Origin: Coptis chinensis
Lineage: Eukaryota > Streptophyta > Magnoliopsida > Ranunculales > Ranunculaceae
Assembly: GCA_015680905.1 (NCBI GenBank)
Contig: CM027385.1
Location: forward strand, 77,335,501-77,399,500
Direction: 5' to 3'
DNA length: 64,000 bases
The first letter of the stretch is position 1. Each line of letters begins with the position of its first letter. Both the position numbers and the translations under genes were made by a program. Shown here piece after piece: positions 9,767 to 21,177 of this stretch. Below the pieces are notes generated by a model, which had not been told where the DNA came from, ran no database searches, and saw nothing but the letters and a program-made list of their open reading frames with translations.

Positions 9767-11293
9767 CAGGAGATAGAGAGGTTCACATGGTTAACTCGAG
9801 CGTAGAAACAAGCGATACTGCCTGAAGTAGCTCATTTCTTTGTAGAAAAAGGAGGTCCAGCGATCAGGGAGAAAAGAAGAGCCCAAAAGAAAAGGGCTCG
9901 GGGTCAAGCTAGTGAAGTGGTGATGGAGAAACGAACAAGCGATCTGGTAACCAGGGAAGATAGGAATCGAGGTCGAGCTGGTTCTAGACGACCCTCTGGA
10001 GGTGCTGGTGCCTCGGGGGCTGGTGGGTCGGGCTGGCGACCTGAAAGGGGGTCGATTGATGCGCCGGTGGAGCTGGAGAGGGTGGTCTTCAACCCTCGCG
10101 CGCGGAGCAGCTTGATGAAAAGGAAAGCAGACGCTGTTCGAAAGGGTGATCGCCGCCGGTCGCTAAAGGCGCGAAGATGTACCGGGGATAGTTCCAAAGA
10201 TGGGGCGGTTCTGGTGATGCTCGAGTTCGCGATAAAACCACTCATAGCGCTCGATCGAGGCCGGCACCAGTTATGGACTTGGCAACTTTTGGGGCTAGAC
10301 AGAGCTCGTCCCCCATAGCCGAGAGCCTACCCGGGCGGCGCGGGCGGTCTAAAATAAGGCTAGTGGGAAGTCGACTATGACTGCTGAGGACTTGGAGTCA
10401 CAACTAGTGTACTTGGATGATCAGGGGGTACAACAGATCGCGGAAGTCGAATCGATGTCGTTCAGTAAAGTAAAGTATCGATGCTGCTTGCTTGAACATA
10501 TAGCTCGATGGTAACCGTAGCGAGCCGGATACCAAGGGGTCGGCCGATAACCCGGCGAAATGGAGATAATAGCGCAATGTCTGGTAAGTGAAATTATCTC
10601 GATTTAGTTTGCTTGTTCGCTTATGAGACTTGCTGCGTACTGATTTCTATTGTATGTGTGCGATTGTAGCTTGTGAGTGGATTCCGTGGTCGAAGGAGAT
10701 TGCCCAGTTCATCGAATCGGACATATAGAAGACCGTGGGTGAAGCGAAAGACGAAATGGTCGCGGGGATCGTGATGGCATGGCATCGATCGCCGTGAGCT
10801 TGAAGTGGTGAAGAAGGAGTACTAGGATTTTAAGTTGGCGAAGCTACTGAAGGATAGTGAGGTGGAAGAACTGAAGTTGAAACTACAAGCTCCTGAAGAG
10901 AACGTTGACGCTGCTACTGTAGAAATTGGTAGGTTGAATGACTACGCCATACACTGCAAGGGAGTTGCTTAGGACGCTACTAAAGCTTATGACATTCTGG
11001 ATGCTGATTTTGTTGAGCTGGAAGCCGATTATAAATCTTTGAAAGAGGAGCATGAACGCGGGGCTCTCCGTACCTTAGTGGTTCAGGTACAGGGAGATGC
11101 AAGTGATGTTCTTACTTCTTCGGTCGTTGCTCAAGAGGTTGCTGAACCTCAAACTGATGCTGTTATGTCAGATGTATTTGTGAACTTAGATGTGGATGGT
11201 GTGTCAGTTGTGATTGAGGGGAAGGATGCCAAAGTTGAGGACTCGCTGGTGGCTGCAAATTTGGATGTTCTACCTGGGGCTGTCGAGTCGTGA
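9767..11293 (+). pseudogene. Antisense additional ORF of a Tat-type element, fragment A'
   Basis: A decayed copy of the extra gene that Tat-type elements carry opposite to gag-pol. It begins abruptly at the LTR arm. A basic, Gly/Arg-rich segment (9784-10318; 133 codons open from 9917) leads to an intron at about 10584-10670 (GTAAGT...TAG). Then come a helical segment with stops (10680-11030) and a final exon part ending at 11293 (DFVELEADYKSLKEEHERG and an acidic tail). The arrangement and intron position match the better copy at 12162-13153. Stops and frameshifts make it non-functional. No DNA-binding domain is visible. Confidence 0.55.
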
Positions 11294-12161
11294 AAGTATA
11301 TTGATGATGTTGATGTTTTAATTTGTGATACAATAGAGCTGGTTTCCCAGGGTAACCTGGGCAATTCGCTTATCTTGTTTCTGTTTGTTAACATATTGAA
11401 TGACCTGGCTCATCGTACTGGTTTGGGGGTGCCAAGTGTGATGATGCCTAATGGTTAGCCGAGCTGGATTTCTTGAGTAGACTCAGCAGCTCAGCTAAGA
11501 TGCGAGCTATGGTCTGGGTTTGTTCGACCAGCTCGTCTTTTGCTAATATGCTCTGTTTGTTGTTTGCTTCTCTATTTTGTGTACTTATTGCATGGTTAAA
11601 TGTATGAGTCGCTATATTGCTATATCTGTTTGGTGGTGTATGCGAGTCCTTATAAGAATGAGTGTGGTTAAGTAACTTGTGGTCTTGATTGAGCGCCCTA
11701 TCCTTTATTTGTTCTTAGCGTTGCAGGTCACGTTTGGCGAGCATTAGTGACTCTTCATTGTGGAGAATTAGCGTACGACCTGCATAAAGAGTAGGACGTA
11801 TGGCGTGCTCTTCGTTATGGAGAGCGGAAGTATTTCTACATGTGCGTGACACGTGTAGGAATATGGATGGTTAGAAATATGAAATGATGGCTGCTAGGTG
11901 GCCTGACGTTTGGCGTCTCGATGTAATTATGGCGTGCCTAGGGAAGATACGTTATTACAGAATAAGTAGAACTGTTCCTAGAATACCAAAGGCATTTGCT
12001 CTTCTTCTCGTTGCATTTCCTCTTCTCCAAACCGTTGTGCACCATTTTTGTTGCTGCTTACTCAGGTATGTTTATTTCCATATTTGGATATACCTTTTGA
12101 ATAGAAACCTGTGTCTAGGTTGCTAACTCGCTTAATGTTAGTCTTGCTTGTAGATTTCATT
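11294..12161. other. Between the two antisense-gene copies
   Basis: 3'-flank-like sequence; the motif ACAATAGAGCTG at about 11332 recurs after the second copy at about 13233. Then comes T/C-rich leader-like DNA with a candidate leader intron (about 12066-12152, GTATGT...TGTAG) just before the ATG at 12162. A left LTR of element A was expected somewhere here and was not found. Confidence 0.4.
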
Positions 12162-13153
12162 ATGGCCAGGTGCCAAAAATATACCAAGGGTGAAGGGAGC
12201 TTGAGGGAAACCTCCCCCCTTATAATGGAAGAAATGGAGTTCCACCCTCATCAGCATGGCGATCGTGGCAAGAGAAAGGTCGTTGCTTCCGGGTTGCCGC
12301 AAATAAGTTTACCCAGAGATCGTCGCCGACCGGGTGGCATTGTATTCAGGTCTCCTCGGTAGATGGATGAGGCCGATCTGGCTGCTGAGGATCGTAGTGA
12401 CCAGGGTCAAGGCCACCACGTCGCTAGTGAGAGTTCACCCCAGCGTCTCGAGGATGTGGGGAGCGAATTCTTCTATGTGGGGAAGACGGGGAAGAAGCGT
12501 GTTGTGAAATGTTCTGACTGCAGCTTCCACTCAGCACCCATAGCGACCACTCTTCTGAAAGGGATCGTGTTGGATGGTGATAAGGCTGAGGTTGAGGATA
12601 AAGATATGGAGACACTGCTGGGGACCATGGACATGGCTACTTGTTTGGTGAGCTTTTCACCTGTTATGTTTTTCTTTTCGTTTCCCGGGCGACTTTAATT
12701 CTGGTATTGTACCTGCAGTTTCTTGCAGGTACCGATTGATCAAGAATGTCGCGGCAACGCTCGCAATCGATGTCAACGCCGGGGGCGAAGTTAGGAATAA
12801 TGCGAGCTGCATGGGGTGTTGACAAGAAGAAACTGGAAGTCATGACCAAAAAGTACCAGGATGCTGCTGATGAGAATGTTGTGTTAGTTAATGCGATGAA
12901 AGATCTGCAGGGGAAGTTGGCTGAAGTTACGGAGTATGCCAAGCAGTGTCAAGGGGTTGCGTGCAAAGCGCAAAATGCATACGATGTGGCCTGTATCCAA
13001 TATGCCAAACTGGATGAGAAGTATTGCCAGTTGAAAAAGGTGTGTGATGGTGGGGATCGGTACGTGTATGCTGCGTGGTCTTTGAGAGCCGCCAGCACCC
13101 TCCCCCGACCCGATCTTTGCCCGAAAGATAAACATGTTGTTGCTGCTCCTTGA
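12162..13153 (+). pseudogene. Antisense additional ORF of element A
   Basis: It lies opposite to gag-pol. The ATG at 12162 has a good context (ATTATGG). Exon 1 runs to about 12648 with a TAG at 12360-12362, and is polar and acidic. An intron lies at about 12649-12728 (GTGAGC...TTGCAG). The last exon encodes a long helical, Lys/Glu/Gln-rich segment (KKKLEVMTKKYQD, ENVVLVNAMKDLQGKLAEV) of coiled-coil type and ends at 13153. The same plan (intron, then coiled coil) is found in elements B and C. The function is unknown; related proteins in plant genomes are labelled 'putative gypsy type transposon'. Confidence 0.6.
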
Positions 13154-13614
13154 TGGTGATTTCTGATCTTATCTTTGTCAATGGTGGAAATTTTGTGAAT
13201 ATGTTGTCTGTTCTCCTCTCTGTATGAGAGTTAAACAATAGAGCTGAGTTCTCGCTTGCCGACCGGGTTTCTTTTCGCGGAACCGTTTCCACGAAAGTGG
13301 CAATTCGACACTTTGCTACAATTGTACGAAATACCGATCTGGATTTCCTGGGTAAACGCAACAGATCGGTGGATTCATGAACTGGTTTCCTGGCATTGGT
13401 CGGGCAGTTCCATTGATGAATGTGTATGGAATGCATGTTTTTGCTTATGTTCAATTGTTTGTAGCTAAAGTTTTTATATGCAATTTGCCCACGCGTAAGG
13501 ACCATAGAGGCTATGAACCTAGGTAGCGTAGGTGGGCGTGAGTTTAGTATGGCGTCAGGCTCGCTGAAAGTGTTCTTTTAAAATTAATCCCACAGTTAAA
13601 GGTATTCAACTAAG
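13154..13614. other. Spacer between antisense gene and tandem repeats in A
   Basis: No gene was recognised. The open frames on both strands here (13256-13468 plus, 12927-13505 minus) lack domain features. Confidence 0.4.
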
Positions 13615-14215
13615 GAGAATTTGAGAGGCTGTAAAACCTGTGATCTCAAGAGAGCGATAGGCTCGCTGAGATCGTAGTGTTTATGTAAGCGTAATTAGAA
13701 TTGGAGAGACTTTGGAGTTTGTAAGCTCAAGAGAGCGTGCGGCTCACGGAGAGCGTGTAAGCTTATGAAAGCGTACTGCTCACTGAGAGTGTTCTCACCG
13801 AGTTGATCCTAGAAGTATATGTCCTAAACTAATGAGAATTAGAGAGGCTCGGGAGCCTGTTAGCTCAATAGAGCGTGCTGCTCACGGAGAGCGTGTTAGC
13901 TTATGTAAGCGTACTGCTCACTGAGAGCGTTCTCACCGAGTTGATCCTAGAAGTATAGGTCCTCAACTAGTGAGAATTGGAGAAACTCGGGAGCCTGTTA
14001 GCTCAAGAGAGTGTGCTGCTCACGGAGAGCGTGTTGGCTTATGAAAGCGTACTGCTCACTGAGAGCGTTCTCACCGAGTTGATCCTAGAAGTATAGGTCC
14101 TCAACTAGTGAGAATTGGAGATGCTTGGGAGCCTATTAGCTTAAGAGAGTGCTGCTCATGAAGAGCGTGTTAGCCTATGAAAGCGTACTACTCACTGAGA
14201 GCGTTGAAATTCAAG
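13615..14215. repeat. 138-bp tandem repeat array of element A
   Basis: GAGAATTGGAGA starts a unit at 13834, 13972 and 14110, an exact 138-bp period; degenerate partial units precede it from 13615. Each unit contains GAGCGTGCTGCTCACGG and related GAGCGT motifs. The array lies just downstream of integrase, the same place as the arrays in B and C. Confidence 0.85.
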
Positions 14216-14329
14216 ACAGTGCTGGAAGTGCGTGTATACTGGTAATACTCTTATTACGAGTTTGGTACTTCATCGACGAGGTTATTGGGTATAATAGGTT
14301 CTAATACATAAGTACACGAAACTTGACTT

Positions 14330-15187
14330 TACAGTAAATGAAAACATGAAATATACAACAATGTGGTTTTATTGATAAAACTTCTTTAACAAGTAAGTGT
14401 TCCAAGGGCGTGGTAATAATTTTCCGTCTTGGGTCTTGATCCAGTACGCTCCATTGTCGACGACTCGTTCCACTATGTATGGTCATTCCCATGTTGGTGC
14501 TAGTTTGGGGTCATTTTGAGTCTTTTTCAGAACTAGATCACCGGGTTGAAAAGATCGAGGGTGTACTCGCTTGTTGTAGGACTTCTTCAAAGTTTGTTGA
14601 TAAGATGCCACTCTAATGGCGGTTAGGTCGCGCCGTTCTTCTAGCAAATCGACCTCTCGTGCTAGGACAAAATCATTGTGTCCCGACTCGATGAGTTTTG
14701 ATCGAAGTCGTAGGAAAACCAACCACTTATTTGTCACCGGTGGAGATAATGTACTCGTGCCATATCATAAGGAAAATGGTGATTCGCCCAAACAAAATCT
14801 TTGAGGAAGCCGTGGTGCGATGAGCCCACAATATGTTTTCTAATTGATTTGCCCATTGGCTCTTGTTCTTTTCAATCTTTTTCTTCATATTTTCTAAGAT
14901 ATCTTTGTTGCTGGCCTCTGCTTGGCCATTACTTTGGGCGTACTGAGGAGTGGAGAATGCATGAACGATCTTCCACCTGGCCAAAAACTCCTTGACTATT
15001 TTTCTCTTGAATTGGGAACCATTGTCTATCACCAACGTGTGTGGCAAGCCAAATCTGATAATGATATGAGTCCAGATGAAGTTTTTGACGTGTGATTCCT
15101 TGACATGAGCTAAAAGAATTGCTTCGATCCACTTAGTGAAGTAATCAGTTGCGACTAAGACGAAGCGAAAACCGATACTCTTTTATG
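14330..15187 (-). pseudogene. Element A integrase
   Basis: The core domain reads VATDYFTKWIEAI (about 15130-15180), then VIDNGSQFKRKIVKEFLARW and the NGQAEASNK region (14727-15047). The C-terminal part LRSKLIESGHND...FQPGDLVLKK...PKLAPTWE is at 14483-14737, then a TGA, then YIVERVVDNGAYWIK to about 14380. The first and second catalytic Asp (D of TDYFT, D of IDNGS) and the Glu of QAEA are visible. The N-terminal zinc finger is missing because of a deletion that fuses RNase H to the core. Confidence 0.8.
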
Positions 15188-15598
15188 GTGTTCCCCGAGC
15201 TCTTCGGCCCATACTGCCATGCGAGTTGTTTTGTTCTCCTTGTGAAGAGTTTTCTTCAACAGGAGGTCTGTGAGTACTTTGATTGGATGTGCTTGAAAGT
15301 AAGGTTTGAACTTTCATGCAGAATATAACAATGCTAGTACTGCTCTTTCGATGTAAGAGTAATTCTTTTCAGCTGGACTGAGCGTCTTACTTGTAAAATA
15401 GATCGGCTTCTCTGAGTTGTTTTCCTCTTTGAAGAGAACCAAACTGATGACAAAGTCTGATATTGCTAGATACAGCCCCAGCGTTTTGCCATCTGTTGGT
15501 TTTGCCAGGACGGGAGAAGTAGTTAGGTACTCTTTGAGGGTGGAGAACGCTTGGTGGCACTGGTCGTTCCACGAGAACTGCTCACCTTTTTTAAGAAG
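15188..15598 (-). pseudogene. Element A RNase H remnant
   Basis: Frames read YKSEKPIYFTSK-like RNase H entry sequence at 15350-15590, then ...LLKKTLHKENKTTRMAVWAE at about 15190-15260. It then runs straight into integrase. Most of the RNase H domain and the integrase zinc finger are gone. Confidence 0.6.
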
Positions 15599-16330
15599 TT
15601 ACAAGAACGGTCGGCATTTGTCGGATGCCCTGGATATGAATCGGTTTAGTGCTGCAACCATTCCTGATAGCTTCTGTATTTGCTTCTTCGTCTGTGGATC
15701 GGGCATGTCCAAGAACGCTCTGATTTGGTCTGGGTTAGCTTCAATACCTCTTTGTGATACTTGGTACCCTAGAAACTTCCTTGAGGACGCTCCAAAAAGG
15801 CACTTTTCGGGATTCAGCTTCATTCGAGTCTGGCGTAACCTGGAGAACGCTTTCTCAAGATGAGAGAGGTGGTCACCTGCTTTCTTGCTTTTGACAACCA
15901 TGTCATCGATATAGACTTCCATGGTATCCCCTAACATGTCTTGGAACATGTCAGTGACCAGCCGTTGATAAGTCGCTCCAGCATTCTTGAGGCCGAACGG
16001 GAGGACGTTGTAGCAGTAAATTCCTTGTTCAGTGATGAATGATGTTTTCTCCTGGTCTCCTTCAGCGAGTGGGATTTGATTGTATCCACTGTATGCATCC
16101 ATAAAGGACAGGAGCTCGTGGCCATAGGTTTGATCTACAAGTCGGTCAATTCTAGGCAAAGGGAAGTTATCTTTAGGTGTTTCTTGGTTAACATTAGTGA
16201 AGTCAATGCAAAGGCGAACTGTGTCATTCTTTTTTGGAACGGCTACTATGTTAGCGATCCAGTCTGGATAATCGACTTTTCTGATGAAACCAACTTGCTT
16301 GAGTTTGTTGACCTCATTTTTTGATTGCTT
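15599..16330 (-). pseudogene. Element A reverse transcriptase
   Basis: Open from about 16320: VGFIRKVDYPDWIANIVAVP and RLCIDFTNVN, then LSFMDAYSGYNQIPL, LPFGLKNAGATYQR, EVYIDDMVVKSK (catalytic YIDD) and KCLFGASSRKFLGYQVS. This is a complete fingers-palm-connection order for a Ty3/gypsy RT. It is the best preserved domain of element A. Frameshifts on both sides rule out a working polyprotein. Confidence 0.88.
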
Positions 16331-17142
16331 TTTGAAACCTCAAAGATAACCTTCTAGGTCGCTGACGAACTGGCCTAGCATTAGGATTTACATTTAGTCT
16401 ATGACATGCAACATTGGGATCTATACCCGGTACATCGATATACGACCAAGCGAAAACATCTTTATTCATTGCTAAAAAGTTTACAAGTTGAGCCTTGAGT
16501 GTAGGGTCTAAGTTAGCCCCTACGTATACGAACTTAAGGTCATCTTCTGTTCCTAGGTTCACTAGCTTTCTGTCTGCAGGTTGAGATGCTGCCTTTGACG
16601 CGGATGCATCCTCAGGTGAATTAATCTCTGGAGATGCTTTGTCGACTTGAGGGAGAGTGGAACTTGCAGCAGGGGCTGGAGCGACCTCTGTGGCGATGAC
16701 AACAAAGGCTGATGTGGTCTCTGTGGTCATTACAATAGGGGCTGGAGTGAGCTCTAGAATCAGTGTTGGTTGTGTGACCCATGATGGTGTGACCTCTGGA
16801 GTTTTGATGAGCGAAGCAACAGATGATGGAGTGACTTCTGGGGTCGTGGCTGGTGGAGCAACAACTGCTGGAGTAATTTCTGGGATCTGGACTGGTGAAG
16901 CAACAACGGCTTGAGTGGCTTCTAGGGCTTGAACAGGCGAATAGACCTTCTTGCGGAGCCCCCAACATTCTGTGTTGGTGCTTTGGCTCTAACCTCAGCG
17001 ACCAGGTCTTTGGCCATTGTGTAGCTGGTGGGCTCGTTTCTTGTGTGGGTAGGTAGGTTGGCGGTAGGTAGGTCGGCGGTTTTGTTCGCTGAGTGTATTT
17101 GATTACAATGATAAGCCTTGAGTGGATTGCTTCGAAACTCTA
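16331..17142 (-). pseudogene. Element A protease-RT linker
   Basis: The segment 16314-16730 reads LVNLGTEDDLKFVYVGANL, NKDVFAWSYIDVPGIDP and CHRLNVNPNARPVRQ, the usual sequence before RT in Tat elements. Upstream, to 17142, it is low-complexity and Ser/Thr/Ala/His-rich, with frame breaks. Confidence 0.7.
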
Positions 17143-17727
17143 TCATGCCTTTGGGCCTGGGAAACAGAGAACTTGATGCAACGTGGATGGTATAGCTTGC
17201 ATCTGATGAATCCAACGCTGTCCTAGAATAATATTATAGGACGACTTGATGTCTAGCACGCTGAAGCGCGTATTGAAGCTAACTTTGTCCTCTCTAGATC
17301 CCACTAAAACTGGGAGTATGATGTCACCGATTGGGTCGGCTCTGGAGCCGTTGAATCCGTAAAGAGGAGCGATGGGGTCTATGAAGATCGACTTGGGCAA
17401 ATTCATCTCTTGAATAGTATGGTAGAACAGAATGTCGCATGAACTACCATGATCTATCAAGACGCGCTTCACCGTCCAGTCGCTGATTTTGGCATGGATT
17501 ACTAGTGCATCATTGTGTGGGAGGCAAACCTTGTTGAGGTCGGCCTCCGTAAAAGTGATATCACCTAAACTGAGACCGGAACTGCTTGGGGCAGGTGTGG
17601 CCTGGGAAGAAAAATGGTAAACTTCTTGAAGGGCGCCAACACGCCATCTTTTCTCTCTGGACGATGTTACTGAATCATCTGGAAACGTTATCATGTGAAT
17701 GGTTCTGTCATTGTCTCGATCTGACAA
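17143..17727 (-). pseudogene. Element A aspartic protease
   Basis: A 194-codon frame reads VKRVLIDHGSSCDILF, the active-site region of a Tat-type retropepsin, with His where the D-T/S-G triplet has Thr or Ser. Tat proteases vary at this position, so loss of activity is likely but not certain. SYNIILGQRWIHQMQAI further on is the usual conserved ILGR(D/P)W-like block. Confidence 0.75.
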
Positions 17728-17775
17728 ATGCTAACGACGCTTGTGGCGGGAGCGATCACTTTGTCGCCCTCTGCT

Positions 17776-18985
17776 TTAGGAGCGAGCTTGGACATTGTGA
17801 CGTTCATGGCGAGGTACAGATCGACTGCACACTCTGCGAGCTATGAGCTTATGGCGCAGATCGCCATCAGCAATGTTGGTGTACTGCTTGATATGTCCTG
17901 CTTCGATGAGGTCCTGAAGGTAATGCTTTATCCCCCAGCACGCATCGGTCTCGTGACATTTGTCTCTGTGAAAGGCACAATAAGGCCTGCCCGATCGATC
18001 TTCTGGTTGTCGTATAGTAGGTCGGTAATAGGTAGCTTTCTTGATCTTCTCCAATATATAACTGGGAGACCGTATGAGAACAGGGAACTCACGGTCATTG
18101 TTCATTCTGTTTCCCGACTTCTGTTCTTGTTGTCGGGGTCGCTTTTTGGAAGCTGGGGGGTCATCAGATATTGCTGCGACCTCTTCTTCTTCTGGTAGGC
18201 CTTGGCGCTTCAGGCCTTCCTGCAACTTAATGTACTTGTCGACTCGAGCATATAACTCTGATAAAGTCTCAGAGAGTTCTTTCATCAGCGATTTGGCGAG
18301 TGCCGTGTTGCGCACGCGGCAGGCGTTGGAGAATGTCAGGGTGGCGAAGGACTCTTTCAGACCTGTTTCCATGCATAATAGTTCGGCTTTGAACCGACCT
18401 AGGAACTCATGAATTGTTTCATCTTCGCCGAGTGAGAGTTGGAACAGCGAATCAAGATCAGCTTTCTTACGCCTGTTGTGGATGTACTAACTAGCAAATG
18501 AACCGGTGAACTGCTCGAAGGTCTTACGCCATCTTTGAGACTGGCGGGAAACAAACGACAGTGGAGGTGATCGAACTCTGGTGAACTGTAGAGTGCAAGG
18601 CTTTGAATGTAGCGAGTCACGTGCTGACCAGGGCACGTGCTGCCATTGAACATCGAAAAACGTGGTTGAACGAAATCTTGAGGAGAGGGTTTACTGAGTA
18701 CCTCAGTGGTGAACGGGGATGCGCGGTACGTCTTGAGCATTTTCTGAACGATCTGAGTTGCGTCTTTTCTTACTACACTATGGCCGATCCTTTGCGACAG
18801 TTCGTTAATCTGTTGATTAACTTCGTTGATGTCATTCTCAGCGATGTTCCCAACTGGTTGTTGTTGTGCGTCTACTTTGCGCATTAGAGCAAGATTTTCC
18901 CCCGCCTCGAGCAAAGGAAATGCTCTCATTCGTTAGACCCAACTGGTTTGCGAGGATTTGAACTTGAGCTTCGAGGCTTGCCATG
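17776..18985 (-). pseudogene. Element A gag
   Basis: The likely start is MASLEAQVQILANQLG at about 18985. After a frameshift, 18399-18929 holds the capsid-type domain (VLSKPSPQDFVQPRFSMFNG), and 17776-18372 the C-terminal part with YCAFHRDKCHETDACW, a Tat-type zinc-binding variant. At least two frameshifts separate the segments. Confidence 0.75.
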
Positions 18986-19045
18986 CTTCGTGAGCTTGAG
19001 GTTTTTGGTTTTTGATTTGTGTGAAAGTGGTTTCTCAAGTAATCG

Positions 19046-19064
19046 AGACCACAGACGGCCCCAA
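19046..19064 (-). other. Element A primer binding site
   Basis: On the minus strand TTGGGGCCGTCTGTGGTC follows the LTR end directly. Element B has TTGGCGCCGTCTGTGG at the same place, so this is the PBS of the family with one change. The tRNA was not identified from the sequence. Confidence 0.65.
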
Positions 19065-19634
19065 TGTAAAGGAGCGTTTTAGTTTCCCTCACGTTCGAGG
19101 GAGGAAGGAGAATGGAATTGGAATTGGACGTGGGAAAAGGTTTAGACCAAGTTCGTTGTTGAGCGAACTACCTACGTATCTTCTCTTGATTCTGGGGGGA
19201 GAGAAGAATCAGGTCTCATGTAGTTCATGTAGGTGGTATTTATAGGCAGAAGGGGGTGTTGATCCATAAGACACGGGCACTGACATGTACATATGTAGGG
19301 TGGAGATCATGAATGTATGTTAGGTTGGTTTTGGTAGGAATTCTGTGATGATTGGGAGTGGGTGCAGTACTTCATATATCACGGTGATTGGAAGTACATA
19401 TAAGGCTCTGGCGATGATTACATTTGGACAAGGGATGGTGTCCTTATTCGAAGCGTTCTGCTTTAAGTCGTTCATTCGCCTTGAGGTATTCTTGAGCGAG
19501 CTGAAGTGTATCACCTACATGAAGCGAGCTGCTCACGAATCGATCTTGGAGGTCGATGACATGGGTTCGTTACGATCTCTGCTTATGCTTAACGTGTGCT
19601 TAATATTCCTAAATGAGAATATTACTCCCTTACA
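19065..19634 (-). repeat. Element A 5' LTR
   Basis: The 570-bp LTR begins TGTAAAGGAG and ends CTCCCTTACA on the plus strand, so TG...CA ends are kept. It directly follows the PBS. AACAT (19635-19639) would be the target duplication. No second copy of this LTR was found in the window. Confidence 0.7.
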
Positions 19635-19639
19635 AACAT

Positions 19640-19981
19640 AAATCAGAAAAGCTGCTACTGAAGCTTGTATCAGGGTCAATGTACCTGACCCTACCACTGT
19701 TGAGAACTGTCCATGAACCACAAAATATCATCAGAACGTTGGCCATCATTTTTTTATTATTCAAATTTAGAGTGCTATTATCCTTTGATTAAAAAAAAAC
19801 AAGTTCATAATCAATAAGCAGGTGTACTAACTGGAACAGAGATATTGTTGGCACCAGCACAAAATACCATTGCAAATGCAATGAAACCACCAAAGATCGG
19901 AATCCATTGATAAGTCTCTCTCCATTTCCCCACGACCCCAACGATCACATGGACTGGAATTTTTCCTTCCTTCGAAGACAT
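19640..19981 (-). pseudogene. PHO4-type phosphate permease, first two exons
   Basis: Exon 1 (19832-19981, 50 codons) starts MSSKEGKIPVHVIVGVVGKW, and includes TYQWIPIFGGFIAFAMVFC and GANN, the first membrane span of PiT/PHO4 (SLC20) transporters with its conserved GAN motif. The donor GTTAGT is at 19831. Exon 2 (19706 down to 19640) follows an acceptor ACAG with FSTVVGSGTLTLIQAS and VAAFLIYV. Both exons are open and the splice joins in frame. Element A inserted right after LIYV, so the gene is cut after about 75 residues. Later exons of this family are at 34695-36132, to the right, which is the wrong side for this strand. Confidence 0.75.
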
Positions 19982-20644
19982 GCCTCTGGTGAGTCTATTT
20001 TGACTGAAAATGTAAAGAGGGCGATACCATGATGACTATAGTGTTTGTTATTATGAACATTGGATACATCTCCAGAGACTAACCGGCTGTGTTGTTTTTT
20101 CTGTTTTTCTTGTTTGAATACTTAAGACTTGCAAAAATATCTCATTTCCATAGTGACTCCAGTCTTCTTGCCTTGGGCATAACATGAGTTGGATTAGGGT
20201 GTGTACAAAAAAGCTTATTTGTCCATCTTGCACAAGTATCAGTTCCTACAACCTAAGTGACTTCATTATGGTTGATTATCGATCCAAGATCTTGTCGTTT
20301 AACAAACTCAGTATGGGCTGGTTCTTGATCAAGTTTGTCTATCTCCAAGGCATTGTTATATATATATTACTTTGATGTCCAACATTAGGTAACCTCAGTT
20401 GATTTAAACATACTACTTTCTTATCCCGTCATTAAAATCTTCCATTCATGAGATGCGCTGCACGACTTTGCATCTTATATGCTCTTTCATTCCCTTGGTA
20501 GCTTTCTTATGAATTTGACCATCAGTCTGAAGCATGATCCTTCTGAAAATGTGTCAGTGAATAAATGCTTTTTGCTCTTTTGACTTGATGTCTTGATTAG
20601 CTCAGCGACTAGGTTCCTATGACTTTGTGAGTAGATGGTATGAG
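19982..20644. other. Upstream region of the PHO4-type gene
   Basis: No gene was recognised. Element B (20650-32783) inserted at its right end, so it was once continuous with 32789-33679, giving about 1.55 kb between the divergent PHO4-type and kinase starts. Confidence 0.5.
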
Positions 20645-20649
20645 GTTTC

Positions 20650-21177
20650 TGTTTGGGTAGAAACTCGCCCAAACACACCAATGGTTTCGTAAGGGAGGTT
20701 GTTGCAATGAATTGTTGAGACTGTACCTTCAATGGCTGCCTACATATCCAAATCGTTCTCTGGAATCAAGTCTCTCAAATGAACGTAGTTCTTTGTTTCA
20801 GAGGAATGGGGTATTTATAGGATAATAATGAGAAGCATTATTTCCTTCATTGCTACAAAATCTTATGTAATTATGTAAAGTTTTAATATGGAAGCGTATC
20901 TTGCCAAATATATTTTCTAAATCTAAAACTGCTATATCTAGCTTATGATGCCATAAAATTGGGCAGGCAGGCACGCCATAAAATTGGGCAGGTAGGCATG
21001 CCATAATATTGGGCAGGGCAAGCATGCCATAATTTTGGGCGGCGCTGACACGCCATGATTTTGGGCGGCACTGGCACGCCATGATTTTGGGCAGCGCACA
21101 TAGTCGTGGGTGACGCTATAATGGTACCCAACCCAACGATGATTGTTTATGGGGGTGCAGATATGGTGGCACATACA
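20650..21177 (-). repeat. Element B 3' LTR
   Basis: 528 bp, TGTTTGGGTA...GGCACATACA. It contains a U3 tandem array (20946-21100) of about seven units around CCATAAAATTGGGCAGG, 27-31 bp each. The PPT (CCGGCAAAGAGGGGGCGG on the minus strand) adjoins at 21178-21195. Confidence 0.93.

Larger units (their letters stand above)
11840..19634 (-). mobile_element. Tat/Retand-type gypsy element A (one LTR)
   Basis: On the minus strand the order is LTR (19065-19634), PBS (19046-19064), gag, protease, RT, partial RNase H, integrase, tandem repeats, antisense gene. This is the Tat-lineage arrangement. It entered an exon of the PHO4-type gene at 19635. The 3' LTR and second target duplication are missing, so the left border is approximate. 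gag-pol is broken at many points. Confidence 0.75.

Noticed and set aside
9904-10318. 113-codon minus-strand frame opposite the basic plus-strand frame
   Set aside because: The plus-strand frame continues a gene structure shared with other elements; the minus frame is a GC-rich shadow.
13615-14215. CRISPR-like array
   Set aside because: The 138-bp units are contiguous tandem copies without unique spacers, in a plant retrotransposon.
16657-16914. Plus-strand Thr/Val/Gly-rich frame
   Set aside because: Complement of the low-complexity protease-RT linker of element A.
17728-18198. 156-codon plus-strand frame with hydrophobic stretches
   Set aside because: It is antisense to the gag frame 17776-18372 of element A, which has the conserved Tat zinc-binding segment.
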